DNA of 11,787 bases from Bacillota bacterium (lineage in GTDB: Bacteria > Bacillota > Clostridia > Christensenellales > CAG-138): contig JAFABA010000141.1 of the NCBI GenBank assembly GCA_023426265.1, positions 1 to 11,787 of the forward strand, read 5' to 3'. This document shows, one piece after another, positions 1 to 6,647 of this stretch. The translations under genes were made by a program, and so were the position numbers. Below the pieces are notes generated by a model. It had not been told where the DNA came from, did not search any database, and worked only from the letters and a program-made list of their open reading frames with translations. Every line of letters starts with the position of its first letter. The stretch's first letter is position 1.

Positions 1-1
1 G

Positions 2-298
2 GGCGCAAGGCGCGTGCTTTCCTTTAAATCCGCCGTGGCGGCGGCTTCGTGGGAAGAGGTCAAGGAGAAAAAACGCGTGAAAATCCAGCGGCGTATGCGT
101 GCATTGGCTGAAAACGCCGTAAAAAGCGTGCGGCGTGTCGATAAAATGTCCGCCCCACCCATCCAAAGGGTTATGTTTTTTGCAATCCGCAGTATGATGA
201 AAAAAGGGGGGCTCAATCCCAAGGATCAGGAACATTGGAGGGAACAGGGCTGGCTCAAGGGCAAAAGCCCGTTCGCCAGCATGGAGGCCAAAGGATAG
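2..298 (+). CDS. C-terminal part of a probable flavodoxin-family NAD(P)H-dependent oxidoreductase (5' truncated by window edge)
   Basis: The frame is open from the first bases with no stop, so the gene most likely begins before the window; the GTG at 14 is only an internal candidate start. About 98 codons remain. The visible part is basic and helical and ends in a Tyr/His-Trp plus GWL pattern (residues DQEHWREQGWLKG), preceded by FFAIRSMMKKGG. From memory, this type of tail occurs in clostridial flavodoxin-like oxidoreductases, whose FMN-binding half would lie upstream, outside the window. The stop TAG overlaps the ribosome binding site of the next gene, so the two are probably co-transcribed and translationally coupled. 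The family assignment rests on the tail alone and could be wrong; the coding status is firmer than the name. Confidence 0.5.
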   Translation, partial: GARRVLSFKSAVAAASWEEVKEKKRVKIQRRMRALAENAVKSVRRVDKMSAPPIQRVMFFAIRSMMKKGGLNPKDQEHWREQGWLKGKSPFASMEAKG

Positions 299-308
299 GA
301 GGAATCGC

Positions 309-614
309 ATGCAGTTTGACGGCATCTTAATCGGCGCGGGCACGTTCCTGATTATCGGATTATTGCATGTGGCCGTCATAAAGACGGAATACCATTGGGG
401 CGTAAACGCCTGGCCGCTTTACCTTGCAGTAGGGGTGTGTTGCATTGCGGTCTCCTTGGTTGCCAAGTCTCTGGTTGTTTCCGCGCTGTTGTGCGTGCTG
501 GGTTTTTCGCTGCTGTGGGGCATCCGTGAGCTATACGAACAGCGGGAGCGCGTAAAACGCGGCTGGTTCCCGAAAAAGCCGAATAAAAATAAAGACGCCG
601 GCCGCCCGCTTTAG
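309..614 (+). CDS. DUF4491 family small membrane protein
   Basis: A 101-residue integral membrane protein. Hydrophobic segments lie at about residues 5-25, 35-52 and 55-73, and a charged tail follows (WGIRELYEQRERVKRGWFPKKP). The features GLLH near the first span, an early EYHWG, and the final L-W-x-I-x-E-L-x-E-Q-x-x-R-V-x-x-G-W-F-P match what I recall of DUF4491, a family of unknown function common in Firmicutes and Bacteroidetes. The length is normal for the family. The start is set by a strong AGGAGGA site that overlaps the stop of the preceding gene, so the two genes form an operon. The TAG stop lies in the loop of the downstream terminator hairpin. No biochemical role can be assigned. 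Confidence 0.8.
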   Translation: MQFDGILIGAGTFLIIGLLHVAVIKTEYHWGVNAWPLYLAVGVCCIAVSLVAKSLVVSALLCVLGFSLLWGIRELYEQRERVKRGWFPKKPNKNKDAGRPL

Positions 615-630
615 GCGGACCGGCGTTTTT
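596..630. terminator. Bidirectional intrinsic terminator between convergent genes
   Basis: A stem CGCCGG-CCGCC pairs with GGCGG-(A)-CCGGCG (596-606 with 614-625, one bulged A at 619) and is followed by TTTTT on the plus strand. On the other side is an A-rich stretch (about 580-595) that gives a U-rich tail on the minus strand. It serves both the DUF4491 gene, whose stop codon is in the loop, and the convergent M15 peptidase gene that ends at 636. Confidence 0.85.
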
Positions 631-635
631 ATATG

Positions 636-1427
636 CTACCGTACATCCTTCTCAAAATGCTGATAGTCCTTCACCGTTTTCCAATTGCCGCCCCATTTCC
701 AGCCGCGCTTGGTAAAGAGCTTGTAGGCCAAATCGTCTTTGTCGATCTTCCCCGCAAAGTCCTTGGAGCGGTCCGCATATTTTGCGCCGTTTTTCGGGGA
801 GGCGACGCCCTTCTTCACATACGGGTTCAGCTTGGGGTTGATATCGATCGCCATGCCGTAGCTGTGCAGCGAAAGCTTTTTGCTGCCCGCAACGGTGCGG
901 TAATTGAACGCGGAGGTGTTGTTCGCTTCTGTGGAGCGCGTATCATCGGCACGGTAATCGTCCACCAGCCTCACCGAGGTAAAGGGGTACTTGCACAAAT
1001 ACAGCTGGCAGAATATCTCCATCACCTCGTCCGCAAGCTTTTTATGAACGATCAGCTCGCCCGTCTTCACGTTGCCTTCAAAATCGTAATACAGAAGGCC
1101 GATGTATCTTAAATCGCCGTAATGGATCTTTGCCTTTCTGTCGTTCTCCGGGTAACTTAGCCCTGTGATGCGTTTTTTCATTTCGTCGGTAAGTTCCATA
1201 TAAAAGAAACCGTCCACGCGCCCGAGCTTTTCCGCTTCCACGGACATGGCGGGGGCAACCTCGGGCGTTAAGGAAGGCACGGGTGGAGCGGTGGGGGAAA
1301 TGGAGGCCGGGGGAGCGGGAGAATACGCCGGGCCGGTATCTGTCGGGCCGTATTCCTTAGGCGCGGCGCAGCCCGAAAAAAGAATGACAGCGAATAAAAA
1401 AGCTGCGCAGATTCTGCGGATATCCAT
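636..1427 (-). CDS. Lipoprotein peptidase of family M15 (VanY/CwlK-like cell-wall carboxypeptidase/endopeptidase)
   Basis: A 263-residue predicted lipoprotein that probably trims peptidoglycan peptides outside the membrane. I chose the ATG at 1427 because it begins a clean lipoprotein signal: MDIRR, a hydrophobic core, then LFSG|C with Cys20 as the lipidated residue. The frame stays open upstream to 1568, but that would bury the signal. An AAGGA site lies 11 nt upstream. Residues 21-60 form a Pro/Ser/Thr linker. The catalytic domain shows SLHSYGMAID (SxHxxGxAxD; His188, Asp195) and DYQHFE (His257), the usual zinc ligands of M15, with the KWGGNW pattern at 244-249 typical of M15C. Whether it cuts D-Ala-D-Ala or L-Ala-D-Glu bonds cannot be told from sequence. 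It is a single gene ending at the bidirectional terminator. Confidence 0.88.
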   Translation of the reverse strand: MDIRRICAAFLFAVILFSGCAAPKEYGPTDTGPAYSPAPPASISPTAPPVPSLTPEVAPAMSVEAEKLGRVDGFFYMELTDEMKKRITGLSYPENDRKAKIHYGDLRYIGLLYYDFEGNVKTGELIVHKKLADEVMEIFCQLYLCKYPFTSVRLVDDYRADDTRSTEANNTSAFNYRTVAGSKKLSLHSYGMAIDINPKLNPYVKKGVASPKNGAKYADRSKDFAGKIDKDDLAYKLFTKRGWKWGGNWKTVKDYQHFEKDVR

Positions 1428-1514
1428 GCCTGGTTTAATCCTTCTTTCCCACTCATATATTGCATTTATTTTATCCGCCGATGAGCGCATGTATTTATGA
1501 AACGGCTGCCAAAC

Positions 1515-1540
1515 ATAGTATGCTGCGTAAATGAAAATAT
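1515..1540 (-). promoter_or_regulatory. Candidate promoter for the M15 lipoprotein, sigma-E/G-like
   Basis: On the minus strand CATACTAT (1515-1522) lies 13 nt downstream of ATATT (1536-1540). This resembles the mother-cell sigma-E pattern (ATATT, about 14 nt, CATACAnT) with one -10 mismatch and a spacer one base short. CATACTA also fits a sigma-G -10, but I see no good sigma-G -35. The site sits between the upstream terminator and the gene, leaving a leader of about 80 nt. It is tentative. Confidence 0.3.
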
Positions 1541-1550
1541 AAAAGCAAAC

Positions 1551-1583
1551 AAAAAAGCGGCCATCCAATTTTGGATAGCCGCT
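1551..1583 (-). terminator. Intrinsic terminator upstream of the M15 lipoprotein gene
   Basis: On the minus strand an AGCGGC/GCCGCT stem continues into ATCCAA/TTGGAT with one mismatch (1556-1583), followed by six T. It is a strong rho-independent terminator. It lies about 190 nt beyond the terminator of the aspartate kinase gene and 124 nt before the peptidase start. It is therefore either a back-up terminator, the end of a short RNA made from 1590-1700, or an attenuator. Confidence 0.8.
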
Positions 1584-1743
1584 CAGACGGATGCAAAGTC
1601 CTGCGGGCTTTGCATCGGGTTTTTCTGTGGGTTAAAAGTACGCTTTCACGCCTTTTTCCCGCAAATCTGACGCACATGTCATCGTCGGATACGATTAAAG
1701 CGCGGAATTGCGATCCCCCCAAACACTCAAGGGGGTGACAAGC
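1584..1743 (-). other. Structured non-coding segment between two minus-strand terminators; possible small RNA or leader
   Basis: No convincing gene is present. GATGCAAAG (1590-1598) pairs perfectly with CTTTGCATC (1608-1616). On the plus strand this hairpin is followed by GGGTTTTT and could terminate there, although no plus gene feeds it. CCCCC (1716-1720) can pair with GGGGG (1731-1735). A weak minus-strand promoter, TTGGGG (1717-1722), 17 nt, TTTAAT (1694-1699), would start RNA near 1687, giving a transcript of about 130 nt that ends at the 1551-1583 terminator. A 16-codon frame (1632-1682) lies inside it but has no ribosome binding site. I recognise no riboswitch class. Confidence 0.35.
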
Positions 1744-1770
1744 AAAAACGGCCACCCGTTTGGATGGCCG
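1744..1770 (-). terminator. Intrinsic terminator of the serA-DUF1015-aspartate kinase operon
   Basis: CGGCCA (1749-1754) pairs with TGGCCG (1765-1770); inside, CC pairs with GG past one mismatch and the loop is GTTT. On the minus strand the hairpin is followed by TTTTT (1744-1748). It starts 14 nt after the kinase stop codon. Confidence 0.85.
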
Positions 1771-1783
1771 CTTTTCCATAATA

Positions 1784-3106
1784 TTACTTTTCGTCCTTGA
1801 ACGCCTCGTATATGGCGCGCACGGCGGTCGGGAACTCGTCGCTTTCCACGCCCACGATGATGTTCATTTCGCTCGAACCCTGGTCGATCATGCGAATGTT
1901 GACGCCTGACCTTGCTAAAGCCGAAAACAGCTTCGCCGCAATACCGATGGAATGCACCATGCCGCGGCCCACCGTGGCGATCAAAGCGAGGTTGTCGTGT
2001 ATCTCCACGCAATCGGATTCGCACGCTTCCATCAGTTCGTCGAGTACCGCGTTGCGCTTGCCTTCGAGCTGGGAATCGGCAAGCACGACGGACATCGTAT
2101 CGATGCCGGTCGGGATATGCTCAAACGAAATGTTGTGCTTTTTGAGCACGGAGAGGACCTTGTGGCCAAACCCCACCTCGCTGTGCATGTTGTCCTTGGC
2201 GATGGCAATGACCGTAAAGCCCGTGCGGCCCGCAATGCCGGTGAGCTTGCCGCCCAGCGGTTCGCCGTCGTCATCGGGTATAATGAGCGTGCCGGGCTCC
2301 TCCGGAGCGTTCGTGTTGCGTACATTAATGGGGATGCACGCCTGCCGCACAGGGAAAATGGAGTCCTCATGCAGGACGGTAGCGCCCATGTAGGCAAGCT
2401 CGCGAAGCTCGGAATACGTGATGGAGCGTATGGGCTTGGGGTCGTTTACGATGCGGGGATCGGCCATCAAAAAGCCCGATACATCCGTCCAGTTTTCATA
2501 GAGATCGGCGTTCACGCCGCGGGCGACAATTGCGCCCGAAATATCCGAGCCGCCGCGGGGGAATACCCTGATGCTGCCGTCGGGCATGGCGCCATAAAAA
2601 CCGGGTACCGCAACGCGCTGTTTGCCCGCAAGCTTTTGCTGCATGAGCTTTTGCGTGCCTTCCGCGTCGAATTTTCCTTCCGCGGTAAAGCGGATCACTT
2701 CCGCGGCGTCCACAAATGTAAAGCCAAGGTAGTTCGCAAGCAGCAGGCCGTTCAGATATTCCCCGCGGCTGGCGGCATAATCCGCGGACGCGCCATGCTT
2801 GATATCCACCCACACGGTTTGCAGGTAGGGGCGAATGTCCAGCGTTAGCTGCAATTCCTGAGCAATGTCGATATACCGCTGCGCAATGACGTCAAACACC
2901 TCTTCAAAATGCTCGCCCTGGCTCGCAAGCTTCTGGCAGCGGTAAAGAAGATCTGTGATCTTCTCATCCTTATACGTTCGTTTGCCGGGCGCCGAGGGTA
3001 CGACAAACATACGCGCTTCGTCGGAAAGCATAATTGCCTTTACTTTGCGGAACTGGGCGGCGTCAGCGAGGGAGCTTCCGCCAAACTTTGCGACCTTGAC
3101 CTTCAT
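1784..3106 (-). CDS. lysC: Aspartate kinase (monofunctional, ACT-domain regulated)
   Basis: A 440-residue cytoplasmic enzyme that phosphorylates L-aspartate with ATP, the committed step to lysine, threonine, methionine and diaminopimelate. The amino-acid kinase domain begins with KFGGSS (7-12). Other hallmark motifs are RGGSDISG (184-191) and WTDVSGFLMADPR (206-218). Two ACT domains follow, at about 297-365 and 373-440, the second carrying GVNIRMIDQGSSEMNIIVGV; they normally bind the feedback amino acid. There is no homoserine dehydrogenase domain. Length is normal for clostridial monofunctional enzymes. The start has an AGAGGAG site 8 nt upstream, and only 18 nt separate it from the DUF1015 stop, so it is the last gene of a serA operon. 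Which amino acid inhibits it cannot be read from sequence. The symbol lysC is by family; other names are used for paralogues. Confidence 0.95.
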   Translation of the reverse strand: MKVKVAKFGGSSLADAAQFRKVKAIMLSDEARMFVVPSAPGKRTYKDEKITDLLYRCQKLASQGEHFEEVFDVIAQRYIDIAQELQLTLDIRPYLQTVWVDIKHGASADYAASRGEYLNGLLLANYLGFTFVDAAEVIRFTAEGKFDAEGTQKLMQQKLAGKQRVAVPGFYGAMPDGSIRVFPRGGSDISGAIVARGVNADLYENWTDVSGFLMADPRIVNDPKPIRSITYSELRELAYMGATVLHEDSIFPVRQACIPINVRNTNAPEEPGTLIIPDDDGEPLGGKLTGIAGRTGFTVIAIAKDNMHSEVGFGHKVLSVLKKHNISFEHIPTGIDTMSVVLADSQLEGKRNAVLDELMEACESDCVEIHDNLALIATVGRGMVHSIGIAAKLFSALARSGVNIRMIDQGSSEMNIIVGVESDEFPTAVRAIYEAFKDEK

Positions 3107-3124
3107 GCTGTGTTCTCCTCTAAG

Positions 3125-4468
3125 TTACGGTAAAATTTTTCTACATTCCATATAATATCTTTTCTCGCAGGCTTCGCCCATGGAGAAAGTTTTGCGGGGG
3201 AGCGCGCCGTCGTACACGACGGTGGGGAACAGTTCGCTCTTTTTCATGGCGGGCAGCAAAAAGCCCACGGTATCCGGACTTTTTGACAGTTTCTTTACGA
3301 CGTCCGCGCCGTGGATATAATCCACCTCGCTGTGTATAAACTCTTTTAAAAGCGCGTCGATCGCGTTCTGCAGCGTTCCTACACTCAACTGCTGTTTCGG
3401 CGTTTCCACCTCAAAGCAGCCCGTTTCCTCCCCAAAATAGAAGGGCAGCATATGTGCGCCGCTTTTGGGATGGCGTACGGCATGCGCAAGATCTTCCTCG
3501 TTTGCGTAATAGTGGGTTAAAACTTTTCCGTTTTCCGATGCAAGAAGCGCTCCCAGCCGCTCCACGGCGATTTCGGGCGCGATGCCGAACAGCACGCGGT
3601 GTATGGGCTCGAATATGATGCCGTCGTCGTGCACGTTTTCAATCTCCACCAGCGCATAGCGGGCGGGGTGCGTTTCCTGCTCGGCGGGAGAGAGCGTCTT
3701 TTTGATGTTCTCCCATGCGGCTTTCGCGGTGGCGAATGAGTGGTTGCCGTCCCCCATTGCGAATAGCAGCGGGGCGTGTCCCGTGCCGTATTTCGCTTCA
3801 AACGCGGCCTTGTCGGTCAGCGCAGCAAGCGCATTGAGCACGGCCTTGATATCTTCGGCGCCATTCACCAAATGCCCGCTGACATGCCCGCCGCCCTTCA
3901 TAAGGTCGGTATCGTAGAGAGTCTTCATGCGAGCGGTCATCTTAGCAAGCGGTTCGATCACAGTGCGGCCGGGATCGTCGATCAACACCAGGATGTGCGG
4001 CAGTTCCAGCGGCGCACCCTCGCGGATACGGAGCCGGGGCGGGATGCGCTCCACAATCGTTCCCTCCGTGGCGCGGATGAGCGTCGTGGCGCCCTTTTTA
4101 TAATCGTACTGCTCAAGGTCCAGCGCAAGGATCAGCCCAAGGCGAACCTTACCTTCCGCCTGACGGCGCACAAACACAAAGCCCGTTTCCTGTTCCTCCA
4201 GAACGTCCGAGGCAAGATAGTCCCGCATGCTGGCCTGTATGGCTTTTATGCGCTCGGCCTCGTCAGGCTGGCCAAGATACGCTTCGGGAAGTATCAGGTT
4301 GAGCGTGGAGGGCTCACTGCCAATATATGCCTTGGCCTCTTCCCAGTACTCTTTCTCCGAGGTGTACTGGTCGCACGCGACGACGGCCCACTTGGAAAAA
4401 TCAGTCTTGGGCTTGGGAAGGAGCACATTGGGGACGCCTACGCCAATGTCGTTTGGGTATTTGTTCAT
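3125..4468 (-). CDS. DUF1015 family protein, serine-pathway associated
   Basis: A 447-residue soluble protein. The opening with V-x-L-P-K near residues 15-20, WAVVACDQYTSEKEYW at 27-42, and GDGNHSFATAKAAWE at 239-253 match the DUF1015 family as I know it, at the usual length. The function is not established. In many Firmicutes this gene sits beside serA and serC, and here it lies between serA and an aspartate kinase gene, 72 nt after serA. The GDGNHS motif resembles the DGHHR motif I recall in ParB-fold free-serine kinases (SerK, SbnI), so a serine- or phosphoserine-related kinase or transferase is a reasonable guess, but only a guess. The start is supported by GGAGG with a 6-nt spacer. There is no signal peptide or membrane span. 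Confidence 0.85.
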   Translation of the reverse strand: MNKYPNDIGVGVPNVLLPKPKTDFSKWAVVACDQYTSEKEYWEEAKAYIGSEPSTLNLILPEAYLGQPDEAERIKAIQASMRDYLASDVLEEQETGFVFVRRQAEGKVRLGLILALDLEQYDYKKGATTLIRATEGTIVERIPPRLRIREGAPLELPHILVLIDDPGRTVIEPLAKMTARMKTLYDTDLMKGGGHVSGHLVNGAEDIKAVLNALAALTDKAAFEAKYGTGHAPLLFAMGDGNHSFATAKAAWENIKKTLSPAEQETHPARYALVEIENVHDDGIIFEPIHRVLFGIAPEIAVERLGALLASENGKVLTHYYANEEDLAHAVRHPKSGAHMLPFYFGEETGCFEVETPKQQLSVGTLQNAIDALLKEFIHSEVDYIHGADVVKKLSKSPDTVGFLLPAMKKSELFPTVVYDGALPRKTFSMGEACEKRYYMECRKILP

Positions 4469-4489
4469 ACGCAGCCTCCGTGTTGATCT

Positions 4490-4505
4490 TTGGCTTAAAA
4501 GCCAA
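4490..4505 (-). other. Intercistronic hairpin between serA and the DUF1015 gene
   Basis: TTGGCT (4490-4495) and AGCCAA (4500-4505) form a 6-bp stem with a TAAA loop in the 72-nt gap. No T-run follows on the minus strand, so it is not a terminator. It may be an mRNA processing or stability element. Confidence 0.4.
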
Positions 4506-4540
4506 GCAGCAAATTGGAAATAGCAAGCCGTTTCTTTACG

Positions 4541-5719
4541 TTAGCAGATATCGGGGTTCAGGCAGAACGTACGCACGCGCATCATGCCTTCTATCCCGTT
4601 CAGGCGGGTATGCGCCTGGGCGGGAAGGGGATTGTCAAGATCCAGTATGGAATACGCGATATCTCCGCGGCTTTTGTTGATCATGTTGGTAATGTTACCG
4701 TTTTCGGCGGCGATAATTGCGGTAATTTGACCCACCATGTTGGTGATGTTGCGGTGCAGCGCGCATACGCGGTAGGAGCCGGACGGCCCCATCACGCATT
4801 GCGGGAAATTCACGCTGTTGGTAATGTTGCCGTAGGTCAGATAATCGTCCAGCTCCCGCGCCGCCATCCGCGCACAGTTTTCCTCGCTTTCGGGCGTGGT
4901 GGCGCCAAGATGCGGCACGCAGATGATATTGGGGCGATTTATAAGCGCAGCTTCCGGGAAATCCGTTACGTAGCGGGAAATCGTGCCCGCTTCCACAGCG
5001 GCAAGCACCGCCTGGGTATCCACAAGCTCGCCGCGCGCAAGGTTCAGCAGGATCGCGCCGGGCTTCATTAACGAAATCGTGCGGGCGTTTAGGTAGTTTC
5101 TGGTCGCGTCCATCAGCGGCACGTGTATGGTCACATAATCGCAGCGGGGGAGAACCTCCTCCAGAGAGCTCGCGCGGCATACCGTACGGGAAAGCCCCCA
5201 CGCGTGTTCAACGGAAATAAACGGGTCGTAGCCGTATACCTGCATGCCGATGGCGTCCGCGTCGTTGGCAACCATCACGCCGATCGCGCCCAGGCCGATG
5301 ACGGCAAGCGTTTTTCCGGCCAGCTCGCTGCCTACAAATTTGCGCTTGCCCTGTTCTACCTGCAGCGGAATGTCCTCGCCTGAGAGGTTGTTCGCCCAGG
5401 CGACGCCCTCCAACACATTGCGGGAGGCTAACAGCATGCAGCAAAGCGCTAGTTCCTTTACGGCATTGGCGTTTGCGCCCGGCGTATTGAATACCGCGAC
5501 AGCTTGCTGCGTGCAAAGATCGACGGGGATGTTGTTGACGCCTGCGCCCGCGCGGGCGACGGCTAAAAGCGAAGGGTTGAACGGCCTTTTTCTGCAGTCC
5601 GCGCTGCGGACGAGAAGGGCAACAGGATCCTCCTCATGATCGGAAACGACATAACGGTTTGGTTTCAGCGCCTCATAGATGGCATCGGATATGGCGTTGA
5701 GCGTTAAAATATGCTGCAT
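4541..5719 (-). CDS. serA: D-3-phosphoglycerate dehydrogenase, short ACT-domain type
   Basis: A 392-residue NAD-dependent dehydrogenase that oxidises 3-phosphoglycerate to 3-phosphohydroxypyruvate, the first step of serine synthesis. I use the ATG at 5719 (MQHILTLNAIS) because homologues begin at this point. The frame continues upstream to an ATG at 5791, but those 24 extra residues look like leader sequence. Visible are RAGAGVNNI (56-64), the Rossmann GLGAIG (142-147), ARGELVD with catalytic Arg229, Glu256 in DFPE, and HLGATT with His270. A C-terminal ACT domain (about 300-392) probably senses serine. The Glu-His spacing is short, as I recall for clostridial enzymes. Its ribosome site is ambiguous: GAGAGG lies 12 nt upstream and AAAGGGG almost touches the start. 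It is the first gene of the operon; serC is not next to it. Confidence 0.93.
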   Translation of the reverse strand: MQHILTLNAISDAIYEALKPNRYVVSDHEEDPVALLVRSADCRKRPFNPSLLAVARAGAGVNNIPVDLCTQQAVAVFNTPGANANAVKELALCCMLLASRNVLEGVAWANNLSGEDIPLQVEQGKRKFVGSELAGKTLAVIGLGAIGVMVANDADAIGMQVYGYDPFISVEHAWGLSRTVCRASSLEEVLPRCDYVTIHVPLMDATRNYLNARTISLMKPGAILLNLARGELVDTQAVLAAVEAGTISRYVTDFPEAALINRPNIICVPHLGATTPESEENCARMAARELDDYLTYGNITNSVNFPQCVMGPSGSYRVCALHRNITNMVGQITAIIAAENGNITNMINKSRGDIAYSILDLDNPLPAQAHTRLNGIEGMMRVRTFCLNPDIC

Positions 5720-5823
5720 ACCCCTTTCAAACCTCTCTAAATAAAATATATTGCGCGCGGGATCATCCGCGAACGATAGCGCTGTATCCATAAAACGGAA
5801 AATAGATGCGGTTGCCTGAGGCG

Positions 5824-5844
5824 GGCTATCCCAAAAGGGTAGCC
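5824..5844 (-). promoter_or_regulatory. Stem-loop in the serA 5' leader
   Basis: On the minus strand GGCTACCC and GGGATAGCC pair around a TTTT loop with one bulged base. This stable hairpin starts about 15 nt inside the predicted transcript. No T-run follows, so it is not a simple terminator. It could stabilise the message or belong to a regulatory leader of about 140 nt. Confidence 0.45.
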
Positions 5845-5865
5845 TCCCACATTTAATTTAATAGC

Positions 5866-5894
5866 ATTATACCCTGTGACGGGGAATCGCGCAA
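5866..5894 (-). promoter_or_regulatory. serA operon promoter (housekeeping type)
   Basis: On the minus strand TTGCGC (5889-5894), a 17-nt spacer and a perfect TATAAT (5866-5871). Transcription would begin near 5859, about 140 nt before the serA start. The -35 is only half consensus, which suggests dependence on a regulator. The same TTGCGC box recurs at the ptb promoter. Confidence 0.7.
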
Positions 5895-5906
5895 TGCACA
5901 TTCCCC
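5881..5906. promoter_or_regulatory. Inverted repeat over the serA -35 box, candidate operator
   Basis: GGGGAAT (5881-5887) and ATTCCCC (5900-5906) form a perfect 7-bp dyad with a 12-nt spacer that holds the serA -35 hexamer near its centre. That geometry is typical of a dimeric repressor site. The dyad also lies just upstream of the divergent peptidase promoter. The regulator is unknown. Confidence 0.45.
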
Positions 5907-5924
5907 CCATGACCGACACCTTTC

Positions 5925-5952
5925 ACCGTTCCCTGCCGGTGGTCATACATTA
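5925..5952 (+). promoter_or_regulatory. Sigma-K-like promoter of the M15/peptidoglycan-binding gene
   Basis: CACC with its AC at 5925-5926, exactly 17 nt, then CATACATTA (5944-5952). This fits the known Bacillus late mother-cell sigma-K pattern (AC, 17 nt, CATAnnnTA) at every defined position. The predicted transcript starts near 5959 and gives a leader of about 30 nt. The pattern is short and could occur by chance. The -10 alone also fits sigma-E, but no sigma-E -35 is visible. Confidence 0.5.
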
Positions 5953-5989
5953 AAAAAGAACATGACGGAAGGCAGGGGGTCGTTGAGGC

Positions 5990-6646
5990 ATGGTCTTTGT
6001 TTTCGATCCGAAGTCCGGGGATTGGATCATACGGGACTTAAGGCCTGAGGAGCCCATGCCGGGCAGCATAAATGGCCTGTTGACCGTACGCGCGTTCCGG
6101 GGAAAAAGCGAATCCCCCATACTGTGGACCGATATCAGGGCCGTTGCCGCCGCGGAAAAGCTGCTCTCTGGTGCAAAGTATCCCGTACGCTACGCGTTCC
6201 GGCGCGTATCGGAGGGCGCTCATGTAGGGCAATCCCCACATTACGCCGGTCTGGCGTTTGATTTTGGCTACAACCTCAACAGTATCAGCCAGCTTTCGCT
6301 TGCGCGCCGCGCGCTTACGGGAGCGGGGTTTCAGAGCGTGGAGCCGCTGTTTACAACGCCGGGCTGGGTGCATGCTGAAATCAGCATTTTGTCCCCGGCC
6401 AGCCTTTGTGGAGGGTATCCGCGCATCGAGCAGGGTATGCGTGGCGTGCATGTGTTTGTGCTGCAGGACGCCCTGCTGCAGCATGGATTTTCTTCTTCCG
6501 GCCTGACCGGCTGTTTTTCCGCGCCCACCGCCGCGGACGTACGGCGTTTCCAACAGAAGAACGGCCTGCCTGCCACAGGGATTGTGGACGGGGCCACCTG
6601 GCAGGGGCTGATGAAGGCGCATACTCCCTGGAAAGAGGAAAAATAA
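5990..6646 (+). CDS. M15-family peptidase fused to a C-terminal peptidoglycan-binding domain, no signal peptide
   Basis: A 218-residue protein with two domains. Residues 1-135 form a small M15-type zinc peptidase: SPHYAGLAFD (HxxGxxFD; His84, Asp91) and WVHAEI (His128) supply the expected ligands. Residues 142-208 form a peptidoglycan-binding type 1 repeat with EQGMRGVHVFVLQDALLQHGF, DVRRFQQKNGLPATGIVDGATWQGLM. Such enzymes normally cut stem peptides of peptidoglycan. There is no signal peptide or membrane span, so it must act in the cytosol, in the spore coat or cortex layer, or after lysis. The start has AGGGGG 11 nt upstream. The sigma-K-like promoter and lack of export suggest a mother-cell spore protein; a domesticated phage endolysin is an alternative, but no phage genes are nearby. 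It stands alone and converges on murI. Confidence 0.82.
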   Translation: MVFVFDPKSGDWIIRDLRPEEPMPGSINGLLTVRAFRGKSESPILWTDIRAVAAAEKLLSGAKYPVRYAFRRVSEGAHVGQSPHYAGLAFDFGYNLNSISQLSLARRALTGAGFQSVEPLFTTPGWVHAEISILSPASLCGGYPRIEQGMRGVHVFVLQDALLQHGFSSSGLTGCFSAPTAADVRRFQQKNGLPATGIVDGATWQGLMKAHTPWKEEK

Positions 6647-6647
6647 A

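Noticed and set aside
1632..1682. 16-codon frame as a leader peptide
   Set aside because: It has no ribosome site, starts about 5 nt after the guessed transcript start, and shows no run of a regulatory amino acid.
1584..1743. Lysine or cyclic-di-AMP riboswitch ahead of the cell-wall peptidase
   Set aside because: The conserved core strings I know for these classes were not found. Only the general layout of structure then terminator fits.
1495..1779. 94-codon minus-strand frame between the kinase and the lipoprotein peptidase
   Set aside because: It crosses both terminator hairpins and starts inside the kinase terminator region. Its translation is not protein-like.
1952..2848. Long plus-strand frame opposite the aspartate kinase gene
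   Set aside because: It mirrors a well-defined conserved gene on the minus strand. Long antisense frames are expected in GC-rich coding DNA, and the translation resembles no family.
5720..5791. 24-residue N-terminal extension of SerA starting at 5791
   Set aside because: Family members start near MQHILTLN, and the extra residues have no family match. The upstream ATG also lacks a ribosome site.
5792..5860. Glycine or SAM riboswitch in the serA leader (CCTCAGGCAACC is reminiscent of both)
   Set aside because: Only this short string matches. The paired core elements of either class are absent and the leader is too short.
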